Below, in pieces: positions 52,098 to 60,997 of a DNA stretch of 64,000 nucleotides; the first letter of the stretch is position 1; every line of letters starts with the position of its first letter. Location: assembly GCA_965202955.1 (NCBI GenBank), contig OZ241871.1:372001-436000 (forward strand), in the 5' to 3' direction. The stretch is from Bin5 sp034422415. Its GTDB lineage: Bacteria > Chloroflexota > Anaerolineae > Caldilineales > Caldilineaceae. A model generated the notes under the pieces. It did not search any database, had not been told where the DNA came from, and saw only the letters and a program-made list of their open reading frames with translations. Position numbers and translations under genes: made by a program.

Positions 52098-54270
52098 AGA
52101 TTACATCTCCGACTGCTCTCAATGCCTCGGCCCCCAGGATGCCGAACATCACAGTCGCGCCGCTGAGCACGAAGACCCCGAAAATGATGACCATCCCAAC
52201 GCGCGCGGTCTGGCGCCAGGTGTAGCTGTGGACTGTATGAAGCTGCAGGATCAGCAACAACAGAACCCAATAGTAGGTGAGGCTCCACAACGTCTCGTAA
52301 AGGCCGCGTTCGCCTGCCATCAGCACGTGACTCAACAACGCAATCGGCACGGCCAATATAATGTAGGGCACAAGGCAGAATGCGGTTGTACGGGCTACGC
52401 CCCGAGCCGTTCCTTCACCGTCGAAGAGGGTTGCGACCCCGAAATTCGCCAGCGTCCACAGCCCCCACGGTATGAAAATGCGCAGAAATTCCAAATAGAT
52501 CTTGGCGTCTTCCCAGCGCAGTTCAGGCAAGAGTGATGCCGCGACAGGTCGGTACAGGCGCAGCCAATCCAGAATCGAGCCAACCGCGGGTGTCGCCCGC
52601 ATATGGAAGGCAATCAGCGCGAGGCTGAGGACACGCGCCAGTCCTGCCGCCGTTAACAAAAGCAGGACCGGCCATAACGACCTGCCCTGCGCGACCCGTT
52701 CCAGCGTATCGACGGGACGCACGAGAATGCCGACAACGGCCGGCAGCTCCCGTTCTCGGACCGGCGCGGCGGCGGAGATGCGTCGATGACGCCGGGAAAA
52801 CGCGGGCCAGCCGAGGATACCGAGAAAGACCAGGAAGGTGCCGCTGGTGATCCAGCCAAAATACTGCCTCAATAACTCCTGCCGGAATTCAACAAAGGCC
52901 TCCGAATAGCCAAGCTGATCGCGAGCAAGCGAATATCTGTTCATCGCCGCTTGCCAATGTTGCTGCTGGAAGCGCGCTCTGCCGATGCCGCTGTGCGCGC
53001 GCTGATAGTTGGACGCCAGGTACAACACCGACTGCCAGGTGTCGGCCGCGCGGTCATATTGCCCGTCGAATTGCAGTGCGCTGGCCTGATGAACGAGCTG
53101 GGTGAAACGCGTCGGACGCAGAACATGAATGACCGAACGCGCGCTGTCGGCGACATAGAGAAAGCCGCGGCTGTCGGTTTCTATCTGGTTGGGCAGACCG
53201 AAGGCGACAGGGCCGCTCCCCCGCTTGCCAAACGCCATGAGCAGATTACGGTCCTGGTCAAACTGGTAAAGCCGCCCGGTGGTCTGTTCAAGGGCCGTGA
53301 CGATTCCGTCATCGCTGACCGTGATCGAGACGTACAGGAACTGCGGGTCCCACGCCCGCCGCCGCTCGCCGAAGCGCTTGTTCTGATAGAGTTTGCGTTC
53401 AAGGCCCTTTTCCACAAAGACATTCACACCGACAGGACTGAGCTTCTGAATCTGCTCACGGTCTTCGCCCGCGGCACAGGTGTAGATGAATCCGTCGGCG
53501 GCCAGGTACATGTCGGTGTGTGCGGTGGGCCGGGCCAGCAGCAGCTTGTTGCGCTGTTCCTCTGTGGTCAGATAGCGGGCCCAGAGCCAGCGCAGGCTGA
53601 AACCAATATGATTGGTGCCGAAAAAACCTCGAAACTGGTTCTGGAGATCCATGATGATCATGCCGGCGCCGGAACCCTCCAGAAAATAGATATAGCCGCG
53701 GCGGTCTCTGAGGACCTTGGTGGGACCAGCCGTCCGAATCGACGCCAGCACATCGCTCTGCGGCGTCCTGAACTCCTGTATGAATTGACCGTCGTCGTCG
53801 ACATGGACGATGCGAACATTGCCCGTGTCGGCAATCCAGAAGGTACCATCGACAGGGTCGCGATAGATTCCCTGCGGCGCATCCAGACCGAGCTCCGGGC
53901 CAAACTGGCGCACCACGGTCCAGTCGGGCGTTAGTTCGACGATTCGGTTGTTGCCGGTGTCGACAATGTAGAGATGGCCCGTCGCGCGGTCGCTGAAAAC
54001 ATCGCCTGGGCTGGCGAAATCACCGATTCCCAGTGATACGCCGTCGATAATGCGTTCGAGAACGTAGGGAGCCGGAATCGGGACCGGCCGGCCGGTATGA
54101 TCCAAGGTGAAGTTGTCATACGGCTGCAGCGGTCCCTGGGCACGAACTTGCGACGCATCAAGCGCCACCGCCCCCAACAGAATGATAATCGTCGCTATAA
54201 CCTTGGGTGGACCGCCGCCCAGCCACGGCGGCCGCCTACGGCACTTCTGACGCTCGCTTCCACCCCCCAT
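52075..54270 (-). CDS. NHL-repeat protein with C-terminal Yip1-like membrane domain
   Basis: A 731-residue protein and the first gene of the operon. After a signal helix (VIATIIILLGAVALDASQVRAQ, about residues 24-45), residues 70-400 are NHL-type repeats (GHLYIVDTGNNRIVEL, GTFWIADTGNVRIVHV, RGFLYVADSARSVIHV). Residues 400-460 look like TPR helices (YDRAADTWQSVLYLASNYQRAHSG in part), then one membrane helix near 480, and a C-terminal bundle of about five helices resembling Yip1/YIP1-family domains. The propeller should face outside and the helices sit in the membrane. An envelope sensor or scaffold for the coupled sugar importer is plausible. Confidence 0.75.
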   Translation of the reverse strand: MGGGSERQKCRRRPPWLGGGPPKVIATIIILLGAVALDASQVRAQGPLQPYDNFTLDHTGRPVPIPAPYVLERIIDGVSLGIGDFASPGDVFSDRATGHLYIVDTGNNRIVELTPDWTVVRQFGPELGLDAPQGIYRDPVDGTFWIADTGNVRIVHVDDDGQFIQEFRTPQSDVLASIRTAGPTKVLRDRRGYIYFLEGSGAGMIIMDLQNQFRGFFGTNHIGFSLRWLWARYLTTEEQRNKLLLARPTAHTDMYLAADGFIYTCAAGEDREQIQKLSPVGVNVFVEKGLERKLYQNKRFGERRRAWDPQFLYVSITVSDDGIVTALEQTTGRLYQFDQDRNLLMAFGKRGSGPVAFGLPNQIETDSRGFLYVADSARSVIHVLRPTRFTQLVHQASALQFDGQYDRAADTWQSVLYLASNYQRAHSGIGRARFQQQHWQAAMNRYSLARDQLGYSEAFVEFRQELLRQYFGWITSGTFLVFLGILGWPAFSRRHRRISAAAPVRERELPAVVGILVRPVDTLERVAQGRSLWPVLLLLTAAGLARVLSLALIAFHMRATPAVGSILDWLRLYRPVAASLLPELRWEDAKIYLEFLRIFIPWGLWTLANFGVATLFDGEGTARGVARTTAFCLVPYIILAVPIALLSHVLMAGERGLYETLWSLTYYWVLLLLILQLHTVHSYTWRQTARVGMVIIFGVFVLSGATVMFGILGAEALRAVGDVIYDIVRLF

Positions 54271-54385
54271 GGCTTCTCTACCGCTCCGAAAAGTACATCG
54301 CCATTCCCTGACAAAGATGCCCCGGCAGGACGTCCGTCCTTGTCACGCTTCGCAGCACCGGATCCCACCCGGGTCATGCCCTTTC

Positions 54386-55309
54386 TCAGCCGCAAGCACA
54401 CCAACTGTCCTCCAACGTGCCATAGCGCAGATGTCCGCAGTGCAAGCACTGTACGTTGGTGGGCGTGCCATCGACCTCCACTTTCAGTAGCCGGCCCTCC
54501 AGAAGAGCTTCGACCTCCCGGCGCATTTGGCCCAGTTTGTCACCCTGCCAGGGCACGGGTTCAGACTGCCAGGGCAACGCTTCGACAACGATGGGACTTT
54601 CAAAGTCCATCGACCGCAGGATAGCGCCCAAGTCGTCCCAGGGAACGGTTCCATAGCCAGGCTGGAAGTGCATATCGCGGACGCCGTCGGTATCCTCCAG
54701 GTGAAAGGTGATGATCAGGTCCTTCAGAATCTCCATTCCCTCCCTGGCGTGACCGGCTACGTGCGCATGGCCGCTATCAAAGCATACCCCCAGCCACTCG
54801 GACCCTATCTTCTCCACCACGTCGCGGACCTCCTGGCACTCGGAGCCTGGACTACGAGGAATTATGTTCTCCAGGGCCAGCCGCACCCCTGAACGCTCCG
54901 CCACCGGCAGGATCTCTTCCAAGCTGTGCAGGAGTACCCGGAGCATCTGGGGAACCTCTTCTTCCCTGGCAAATGAACCCGGGTGGATCACATAGACGGA
55001 AGTTGCCGTCAGGGATATCCTCTCCAAAATATACTTGTGGTACTCCACCGCGCTGCGCCGGCTGGATTCGTCGAGATTGGATATATCGCCCACAGCGCGT
55101 CCAAATGGCGCATGCACCGACCATATCCGGATCCCGGCCTGGCGGAACAGTTGCGTATTCTTCTCAATCTCCTCTTCGGAATGGCTGACAAAAAAGTTAT
55201 AGTCAGCCTCGATGGCCGTAATTCCCGCTTCCTTCAGCCTCGGGATCAACTCATCCGGCCTTGACAGCACCTGGTTAGGGAAATCAAATGTGCTCCACGC
55301 GACTTCCAT
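54386..55309 (-). CDS. Xylose-isomerase-like TIM barrel with C-terminal four-cysteine tail
   Basis: A 307-residue sugar isomerase/epimerase-type protein. Metal ligands: Glu147 (LALENII), Asp178 and His181 (CFDSGHAH), His203 (FHLED) and Glu243 (VVEALP). The C-terminus adds CLHCGHLRYGTLEDSWCACG, with Cys288, Cys291, Cys304 and Cys306 arranged like a small zinc-binding knuckle, which is unusual for this fold. The frame opens at 55336, but ATG 55309 aligns with the start of the neighbouring paralogue (MELAIYTVDVP). It is probably enzymatically active, substrate unknown. Confidence 0.88.
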   Translation of the reverse strand: MEVAWSTFDFPNQVLSRPDELIPRLKEAGITAIEADYNFFVSHSEEEIEKNTQLFRQAGIRIWSVHAPFGRAVGDISNLDESSRRSAVEYHKYILERISLTATSVYVIHPGSFAREEEVPQMLRVLLHSLEEILPVAERSGVRLALENIIPRSPGSECQEVRDVVEKIGSEWLGVCFDSGHAHVAGHAREGMEILKDLIITFHLEDTDGVRDMHFQPGYGTVPWDDLGAILRSMDFESPIVVEALPWQSEPVPWQGDKLGQMRREVEALLEGRLLKVEVDGTPTNVQCLHCGHLRYGTLEDSWCACG

Positions 55310-55517
55310 TCTTTTTGCCTCGCTCCCTGAATTCAACGAACTTCGCCGGGCATGCGTGCCATGCCGGTCCTTCTGCGCTCATACGTGCAGCCTGCCCCTC
55401 AAAAGGCTGGCCCCTTTCTCCCGCTGGCATTGAAAGGGCGCTGCATTCAGCATGGCAAGGCAGTCGTACAACGGCCACGCGCCCAGCGACTACCGCCGCG
55501 CATGCAGGCACTCTCTC

Positions 55518-56450
55518 TCAACGGCATGCACACCAGTTGTCGTTCGCCGTCCCGAAACGCAGGTGCCCACAGCGCAGACAGCGCAACCTGGTTGGCGTTC
55601 CATCGACATCCACTCTCATCAACTCGCCTTGCAGAAGAGCTGAGATTTCGCGGCGCATATGACCGTACCCTTCACCTGCCCACGGCAGGGCCTTGACGAC
55701 AACGGGGTCTGTAAAATCCATGGTGTGCCAGACGCTGGTGAAGTCGTCCCATGGGATGACGCCGTAGGGAGGCTGCAGAAAGTGGTCCCACATACAGGAT
55801 TGAACGGTCCCATCGTTGTCGGCGAGGTGGAAAGTGATGATGAAATCTTTCAATATTTCCATACCCGCTTTGACACCGCCAGCCATGTGCGCATGATCGG
55901 TGTCAAAGCATACGCCCAGCCATTTTGAGCCGAACTTCTCTACCACTTGACGCAACGCCCGGCAGCCAGGACCTGGTTCGCGGGGCACGATATTCTTCAG
56001 GGCCAGCTGCACGCCCAGACGCTCCGAGACAGGCAGGAGCACTTCCAGACTGTCCAAAAGCAGCGGAAGCATCCTGGGGACCTCCTGCTCACCGGAATAT
56101 GCCCCGGGGTGAATGACGACGAGAGAAGCGCCTGCCAGGGCAACCCTCTCCAGAACGAATTTGTGGTACTCCACAGCTTCGTGACGCCTCAATTCGTCCG
56201 GGTCAGCCAGATTTCGGTTTTTGCCGAAGGGTGCGTACACCGACCAAAGCCGGATCCCGGCTTGGCGAAACAACTGACTGTTTTTCTCAACGACCCGTTC
56301 GGGATTGGTGACGAAGAAATCAAAGCCGGCCTCGATGGCTGTCACGCCGGCTGCCTGCAGCTCGGGGATCGCCTCCTCCGGCCTGGGCAGAGCGGGAATA
56401 TCCATGTCCGGAACCATCGGGACATCCACAGTGTAAATGGCTAACTCCAT
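55518..56450 (-). CDS. Paralogue of the 54386 TIM barrel with both catalytic glutamates replaced by lysine
   Basis: A 310-residue paralogue of the downstream gene with the same fold and C-terminal tail (CLRCGHLRFGTANDNWCACR; Cys291, Cys294, Cys307, Cys309). Asp183, His186 and His208 of the metal site are kept, but the two glutamates that bind metal and shuttle protons in this family are Lys152 (LALKNIV) and Lys253 (VVKALP). Both codons read AAG on the coding strand. The protein is otherwise undisturbed, which argues for a retained non-catalytic or altered function. Confidence 0.88.
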   Translation of the reverse strand: MELAIYTVDVPMVPDMDIPALPRPEEAIPELQAAGVTAIEAGFDFFVTNPERVVEKNSQLFRQAGIRLWSVYAPFGKNRNLADPDELRRHEAVEYHKFVLERVALAGASLVVIHPGAYSGEQEVPRMLPLLLDSLEVLLPVSERLGVQLALKNIVPREPGPGCRALRQVVEKFGSKWLGVCFDTDHAHMAGGVKAGMEILKDFIITFHLADNDGTVQSCMWDHFLQPPYGVIPWDDFTSVWHTMDFTDPVVVKALPWAGEGYGHMRREISALLQGELMRVDVDGTPTRLRCLRCGHLRFGTANDNWCACR

Positions 56451-56470
56451 CAGATCTTCCTACATCCGGT

Positions 56471-57271
56471 CTATGCCGCCATCATGTTGCGCAGATTTGC
56501 CAAGCCTTGCCGCGTGCCGCGCACAGGATCGAAAGTGCTCTCATATTCAAGCGAAAGAAAGCCCTGATAATCGATGTCGCGCAGCAGTTCAATCACACGA
56601 GGATAGTCCACAATCCCCGCGCCAACCTCCAGATAGGCGTAGCCGCTGTAACTCGTGCTTCCCACGTAGACGGCGTCTTTCAGGTGGCAGTGACTGATAT
56701 AGGGCGCCAGCTGACGTCCTGCCTCAACCGGATCGACACCCACGGGCACAAAGTTTGCCGGATCGTAGTTGACGCCAAGCCAGGGACTGGCGACTCCCTC
56801 TACGATCCGGGCCACGTCGTCACCACTGGCCGTGATACCGAAGTGATTCTCGACTGCCAACTGAACCCGATTCTCCTCTGCGACCGGCATTATGCGCCTG
56901 AGATTGCGGATCGTCCGGTCGAACATATTGCCATCGACATATTGACTGCGAATGTGGCTGGCAAAAATACGGAGAACCTGGGCGCCCAAGGCCCCGCAGT
57001 AGCCGATCTGTTTGCCCACCCTGGCGAGCATGGCATCCAGCTCTGAATCACTGACCGCGAAATCGCTATCGCCCATGAGGGCTGCCGGCGCCATATCGAA
57101 CTCGTCGAGCAGCTTCTTTGTACGCAACACAGAGACGTCTTCACGTATCTTGAAGCCCAGATGCTCATCGCAGTTCAGCTCCACATATCGAAACCCCAAC
57201 GCGGAGATCTCGCGCAGAGCGTCTTCCAAGTCCATAGCCCGGAAACCATGGGTGCTGGTACATTCCTTCAT
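56471..57271 (-). CDS. Sugar phosphate isomerase/epimerase-type TIM barrel
   Basis: A 266-residue member of the same fold class, only distantly related to the next two. Ligands are in LAVENHFG, VNYDPANF, CHLKDAV and LSLEYESTFD. The frame is open to 57400, but ATG 57271 has AAGGAGGTGAG upstream and a standard length. It heads a three-gene row (56471, 55518, 54386) on the minus strand with short gaps. Confidence 0.88.
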   Translation of the reverse strand: MKECTSTHGFRAMDLEDALREISALGFRYVELNCDEHLGFKIREDVSVLRTKKLLDEFDMAPAALMGDSDFAVSDSELDAMLARVGKQIGYCGALGAQVLRIFASHIRSQYVDGNMFDRTIRNLRRIMPVAEENRVQLAVENHFGITASGDDVARIVEGVASPWLGVNYDPANFVPVGVDPVEAGRQLAPYISHCHLKDAVYVGSTSYSGYAYLEVGAGIVDYPRVIELLRDIDYQGFLSLEYESTFDPVRGTRQGLANLRNMMAA

Positions 57272-57879
57272 GCGTGTCTGCTCACCTCCTTCGCAAAGAA
57301 CAACATCAGGAACTTCGGAAGCGATATGACAGCGCCAGTTCTGTTCAGAGCGGGAATTGATGCGCCCGAACCGCTTAAGCGAGCAAGGCCGCGCGACCAA
57401 TACGGAGCAGAGCTAGGGACAGTGATGCAACGGACAGAGTCCGAAGCGCAGAGCAAGGGGGCAGCCGTCGATATTCTTTACACAAAGTATTCGAGTCGCT
57501 CGTGTTACGCAGCCGTCGGCGCACAGAATAGAATAGGGGCAGGAGGCGCAGCATGAACTTCAAGCAAAGGGAGCGCATCTTCAGCAAAATCACCGACCCG
57601 CAGACCGACGACGCAGACGAATCATTTTGTGGCGTTTCTGTGGTCGTTTACCAAGTTGGCTCTGTTCAATGTGCGACCAGGCAGAGCTGCCAGACCTTCA
57701 AGATCAGAATGTATCGGCCAGACTTCAGGCGGGAATTCGCGACGCATTAACGCCGAATGATGTTCTGTGAGAGACACCCTTAAGGAAAGGTCGCCATCAA
57801 GTATGTATGATTGGATTACCGGTTGGGCAGAGTAAATATAATATATAAGCAGAGAGAAGTCAACAGGAAATTCAGGGCC
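57272..57879 (+). other. Gene-free stretch with an AT-rich promoter-like tract
   Basis: No convincing gene is seen. A TATAAT (57837-57842) lies within an AT-rich run (TAAATATAATATATAAG) directly before the decayed M20 segment, with no well-spaced -35 box. Confidence 0.3.
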
Positions 57880-58079
57880 ATCGCATCCTGTTGCTGCGGC
57901 GCCTTGAGAAGACAATCCCTACGCCAGGGCCGGGCGGTCTGCGGCTTCTTCCCGTCGACGAGCAATACGCCGGCCGGCAGGAACAGCGGCGGGCACTGTC
58001 CAATAAACGCGTCGCGCTCCAGGGCGACAACCGGGCCTTGCGGCTCCTCTGTGAGTTGGTCGCGAGGCTGTGCCTGTGA
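57880..58079 (+). pseudogene. Decayed 3' end of an M20 peptidase gene, remnant 2
   Basis: One frame gives GRAVCGFFPSTSNTPAGRNSGGHC, parallel to DRAVYGYFPSISLTPDGRNSGGHC of the intact M20 protein; a second frame continues NKRVALQGDNRALRLLCELVARLCL to a stop, parallel to NERVALYSINRALHYLYELITKLCL. The frameshift between them and lack of the rest of the gene show a relic. Confidence 0.8.
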
Positions 58080-58358
58080 TGAGTTGCCACGGGGTCTTCT
58101 GCGACGGCTGATCGCAGCCTTCTGAGACCTGCTCACGTTCTTGTCGCCTGCTGACGGACTGCGCACCCTGGCCGCCCTCAACGCGGCATTTGAATCGGCT
58201 CCGCCGGGTCAAGCGGCCTGTCGAGGCCACTGACAGTATCTCCGCCCACAGGTCGCTCTGGCTCGCCGGGACATAACCGCGCTCGTCAGGTCTGAGAACA
58301 CAGTGTCACCCTCCTCAAGGGCGTGCCGGGCCACTCATGCCGGCGCGATCAGGAAGCT

Positions 58359-58449
58359 CGCGATTGCCTTGGCCTAGCTCTTGGTTCAAGTGTAGAATTG
58401 AGTCGGCGGTTGACGTTCGCGGCAGATGGAACGCTGGTCAGGACTGAAC
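58359..58449 (+). repeat. 91-bp dispersed block, copy B
   Basis: About 75% identical over the full 91 bases to 34847-34937, with the same TCTTGGTTCAAG core and GTAGAATT. It is 280 bp after M20 remnant 2 and 391 bp before isomerase copy 2. The following 58450-58840 stretch has no gene I can support. Confidence 0.65.
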
Positions 58450-58840
58450 GGCGCCAGATAGTCAACAAGGCGGGAAGCAGGATTCGAAGCCTGGCAGAAT
58501 GAATTCTGCAATTTCTTCGCCGGCTTTGCAGGCGTTGGCGCAGAGATGGACGGGAAGCTGGCGAAGCGAGTCGATGAAAACGCTGACGCCGGCAATGCAG
58601 AAGAGTGGGAGCGGGGCGACGAGTGTGGCGCCATACAGGGCGGTAATTGCAGCGGCGTTCCTGGTGCAGCCATCGCCGAAGCCGCCGTTTACCTTCATAC
58701 AGCGCCGCGTTTTCGAGACCATGGCGTAGCCAGGGATCAAGAGTTACAGGACGTTCACTTTGGAAACCCGCACGATATGCGCGCAGAAATCTCGATTTCG
58801 AACGGGATTCAGTTCAGTCTAGAGACTGAGGAGGATGCTC

Positions 58841-59701
58841 ATGTTCCCGTTAAGCTTTAACACCCAATGTTTGCGGAATCTCCCCCTGGGCAGAGCAATC
58901 GAAGAGACCGTCAAAGCCGGATATGAGGGGATAGACCTGGCCTATCGCGATGAACACCTGCACCCTTTCGATGTCACGCGGGAGCAGTTGGACGAGTTGA
59001 AAGACCTGTTTGCCAGGCTGCCGATCAAGCCGGCCGCTTTGTCTTCCGGGGGGCCGTTTGTCGTGAGCGATGACGCCTTCGAGCCCTCGTTGATTTCCCC
59101 GGACCAGGAAGCGCGCAATGAAAGAATCAATGTCATCAACGCCGCGCTGGAGATGGCCAACGACCTCTCCATACCGGTTGTCCAATTCGTAAGCGGAATC
59201 CGGCAGGCAGGTGTTTCTGCTGAAGAAGCGACAGAGATGCTGACGGAAGGGATACGCGCTTGCCTGAAGAATGCCGGTGACGCGGTCCTGGTACTCGAGC
59301 CCGAGGCGCAGCTGCCGGCATCCATGGGCGGCGGCCGCTGCTTCATAGAAACGACGAGTCAAGCGATTCCCATCATCAAGGCGATCGATTCTCCTCAGTT
59401 CAGGCTGAATATGGACATAACCCATGTCCAGTGTTGTGAGGACGACCTATTGCAGCGTGTCGCAGATGCGGTGCCCTATACCAGGCACATCCACATCGCA
59501 GACATAAAGGGGAAGGTGCATCATCACGAGATTCCGGGAGAAGGTGACATAGACCTTCGTTCTGTGCTGCAAGTGCTCAAAGACGCGAACTATGAGCACT
59601 ATCTGAGCGTCGAATTGCACGCGCATGCAGATGAATGGGAAAGGGCCCTCTACCAGAGCCGAGAGTATCTGCTGGAACGGATGCAAGCCTCTGAAGGATG
59701 A
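58841..59701 (+). CDS. Xylose-isomerase-like TIM barrel (sugar phosphate isomerase/epimerase), copy 2
   Basis: A 286-residue protein about 86% identical to the one at 31025, with the same metal ligands (LVLEPEAQ, LNMDITHVQC, HIHIADIKGK, LSVELHAH). ATG 58841 is preferred over ATG 58835 because GAGGAGG abuts the latter and is six bases from the former, exactly as at 31025. Differences are mostly surface-type changes, so both copies are probably active. It stands alone, with relics on both sides. Confidence 0.9.
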   Translation: MFPLSFNTQCLRNLPLGRAIEETVKAGYEGIDLAYRDEHLHPFDVTREQLDELKDLFARLPIKPAALSSGGPFVVSDDAFEPSLISPDQEARNERINVINAALEMANDLSIPVVQFVSGIRQAGVSAEEATEMLTEGIRACLKNAGDAVLVLEPEAQLPASMGGGRCFIETTSQAIPIIKAIDSPQFRLNMDITHVQCCEDDLLQRVADAVPYTRHIHIADIKGKVHHHEIPGEGDIDLRSVLQVLKDANYEHYLSVELHAHADEWERALYQSREYLLERMQASEG

Positions 59702-59744
59702 GGATTGGTATTCCAGATGTACTCATGCCCCTATGCCAGTGCAT

Positions 59745-59972
59745 GTTCAATTTGATACCGCCACTTTTGACACCGGCAGCTCCCGGGGAATGTTGCGTCT
59801 CGCGCTGACCCGACGCCAAGGCAAAACGGGGAAAAGCGCGCTTTCCAACTGAACGCATATTTGCTGCCCTGCATCGTCATTGATCACCTCGTGCCGGCTG
59901 CTCATGCAAAGCGTCACACAGGTCGAATCGCCAAACCGGGCCGCTGCACGCGCAAAGGAGGGCATCCCGGCG
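59745..59972 (+). repeat. Duplicated 3' flank of the isomerase gene, copy 2
   Basis: Related to 31926-32157 over its whole length, with small gaps. In copy 1 the flank leads to an IolE-like gene; here it leads into the transposase-like relic, so the duplication junction is near 59975. Confidence 0.75.
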
Positions 59973-60029
59973 CCCTCATCCCCAGCGCTTGTGCTACGGT
60001 CGCAGGGGGCCAGCCAAGCGCCGGCAGAC

Positions 60030-60395
60030 GGGGTCGTTGGTCCAGGAGGGATAATCTCCTGCTCACACGCCGGACAGGGGAGAAAGGCTCGCTTGATTTT
60101 CACCTCCTCTTCGGCGTCGACCACCGTACAGGTTCTCCGCCGGTTCGACTTCATCTCCTTCCCACACTGAGGACAGACTGTTTCCTCCTACCTCCCGTCC
60201 CCGTGTTGCAACAGCTAATGCCCCAGGATCGCGCCCATCAGCTCCCGGCGCAAACGCGCCATCTTGTCTGTTTGTTGGTCAGAGGCCGCTTGTGGATGCG
60301 CTTCGCCCCCCGCCCACATCTCGTCTAACACCTCCTCCGGGCCGCACACAGATTTCGCCTTGGCCTCGTCTCTTTTGATCTTCCTCTCCTTTCAC
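60030..60395 (-). pseudogene. Transposase-like zinc-ribbon relic (ISKra4/ISLre2-type resemblance)
   Basis: On the minus strand one frame reads KRDEAKAKSVCGPEEVLDEM, later MARLRRELMGAILGH, a stop, LLQHGDGR, a stop, then EETVCPQCGKEMKSNRRRTC and VVDAEEEVKIKRAFLPCPAC. The CPxC...GEV-like...CPxC double zinc ribbon with a short helix-rich N-terminus resembles ISKra4- or ISLre2-type transposases. Two in-frame stops and the missing catalytic part make it a relic. The family assignment is tentative. Confidence 0.45.
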
Positions 60396-60446
60396 CCTTT
60401 GCGCCCCCTCTATTCAGTCTAAACCTCTTCTCACTACAAGTACCTG

Positions 60447-60474
60447 GGCTGCACCCGCTGTGAAGGGTGCAGCC
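60447..60474. promoter_or_regulatory. Inverted repeat, possible operator or terminator stem
   Basis: A perfect 10-bp inverted repeat, GGCTGCACCC with GGGTGCAGCC, around GCTGTGAA. Its centre CACCCGCTGTGAAGGG is closely similar to CACCCATTGTGAATGGG at 60562-60578, next to the promoter, which favours a regulator site. Confidence 0.5.
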
Positions 60475-60561
60475 AGGATTTGGGGTTGCCCAGAGTAGCG
60501 GGCTGCGGATCCCAGTGTAACTGCCCAGAGGTAGCCAGAAACTCACCCCCATTTTCGGATA

Positions 60562-60610
60562 CACCCATTGTGAATGGGAACTTGACAAGGGAACCAAATT
60601 ATTCTATATT
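60562..60610 (+). promoter_or_regulatory. Strong sigma-70 promoter with adjoining operator-like palindrome
   Basis: TTGACA (60582-60587), a 17-bp spacer and TATATT (60605-60610) form the best promoter in the window. Directly upstream, CCCATT-GTG-AATGGG (60564-60578) is a perfect 6-bp palindrome. The transcript would run through about 385 bp of leader to the binding-protein gene at 60998. The leader holds AAAAGGAGGAGG at about 60776-60787 without a convincing gene after it. Confidence 0.65.
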
Positions 60611-60997
60611 ATCAACAGAAGAGTTGGGGGGTGGCAGATAAGGTTGGCAGACCGGGAACGACTGTCCTGTGCGACGGTTTCATGCACAGCCGGGCCCTCA
60701 CCCTCAGCGTCACCACGCTGGGTCATGTTGACGAAACAGGCTCAGGACATTTTCTTTTCCCGCAATTGAGAATAAAAGGAGGAGGTGGTAGTGGCAGTCA
60801 AGACGTAAGGAGGCCTCTGCTTTTCCAGGTAACTGTCCCTAAATGGCGGAGCGATTTCAAACAAGCCCATACTGATCTGTGGAACGAAACCGCCAAGTCA
60901 GGAGCGGTCAGCTACCAAGGGGCCGGATGGAACCGTCGGGCAAGCCTGGCGGATGCACAACAGGAAAATCGCTGCTGGATAGTTAAGGGGGAAAACC

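Noticed and set aside
57553..57750. Possible 65-codon gene
   Set aside because: Starts inside a region of relics, no ribosome binding site, no motif and no neighbour logic.
58462..58740. Minus-strand frame of 92 codons before isomerase copy 2
   Set aside because: The translation looks partly protein-like (a hydrophobic stretch in the middle), but no family, start site or partner could be supported.
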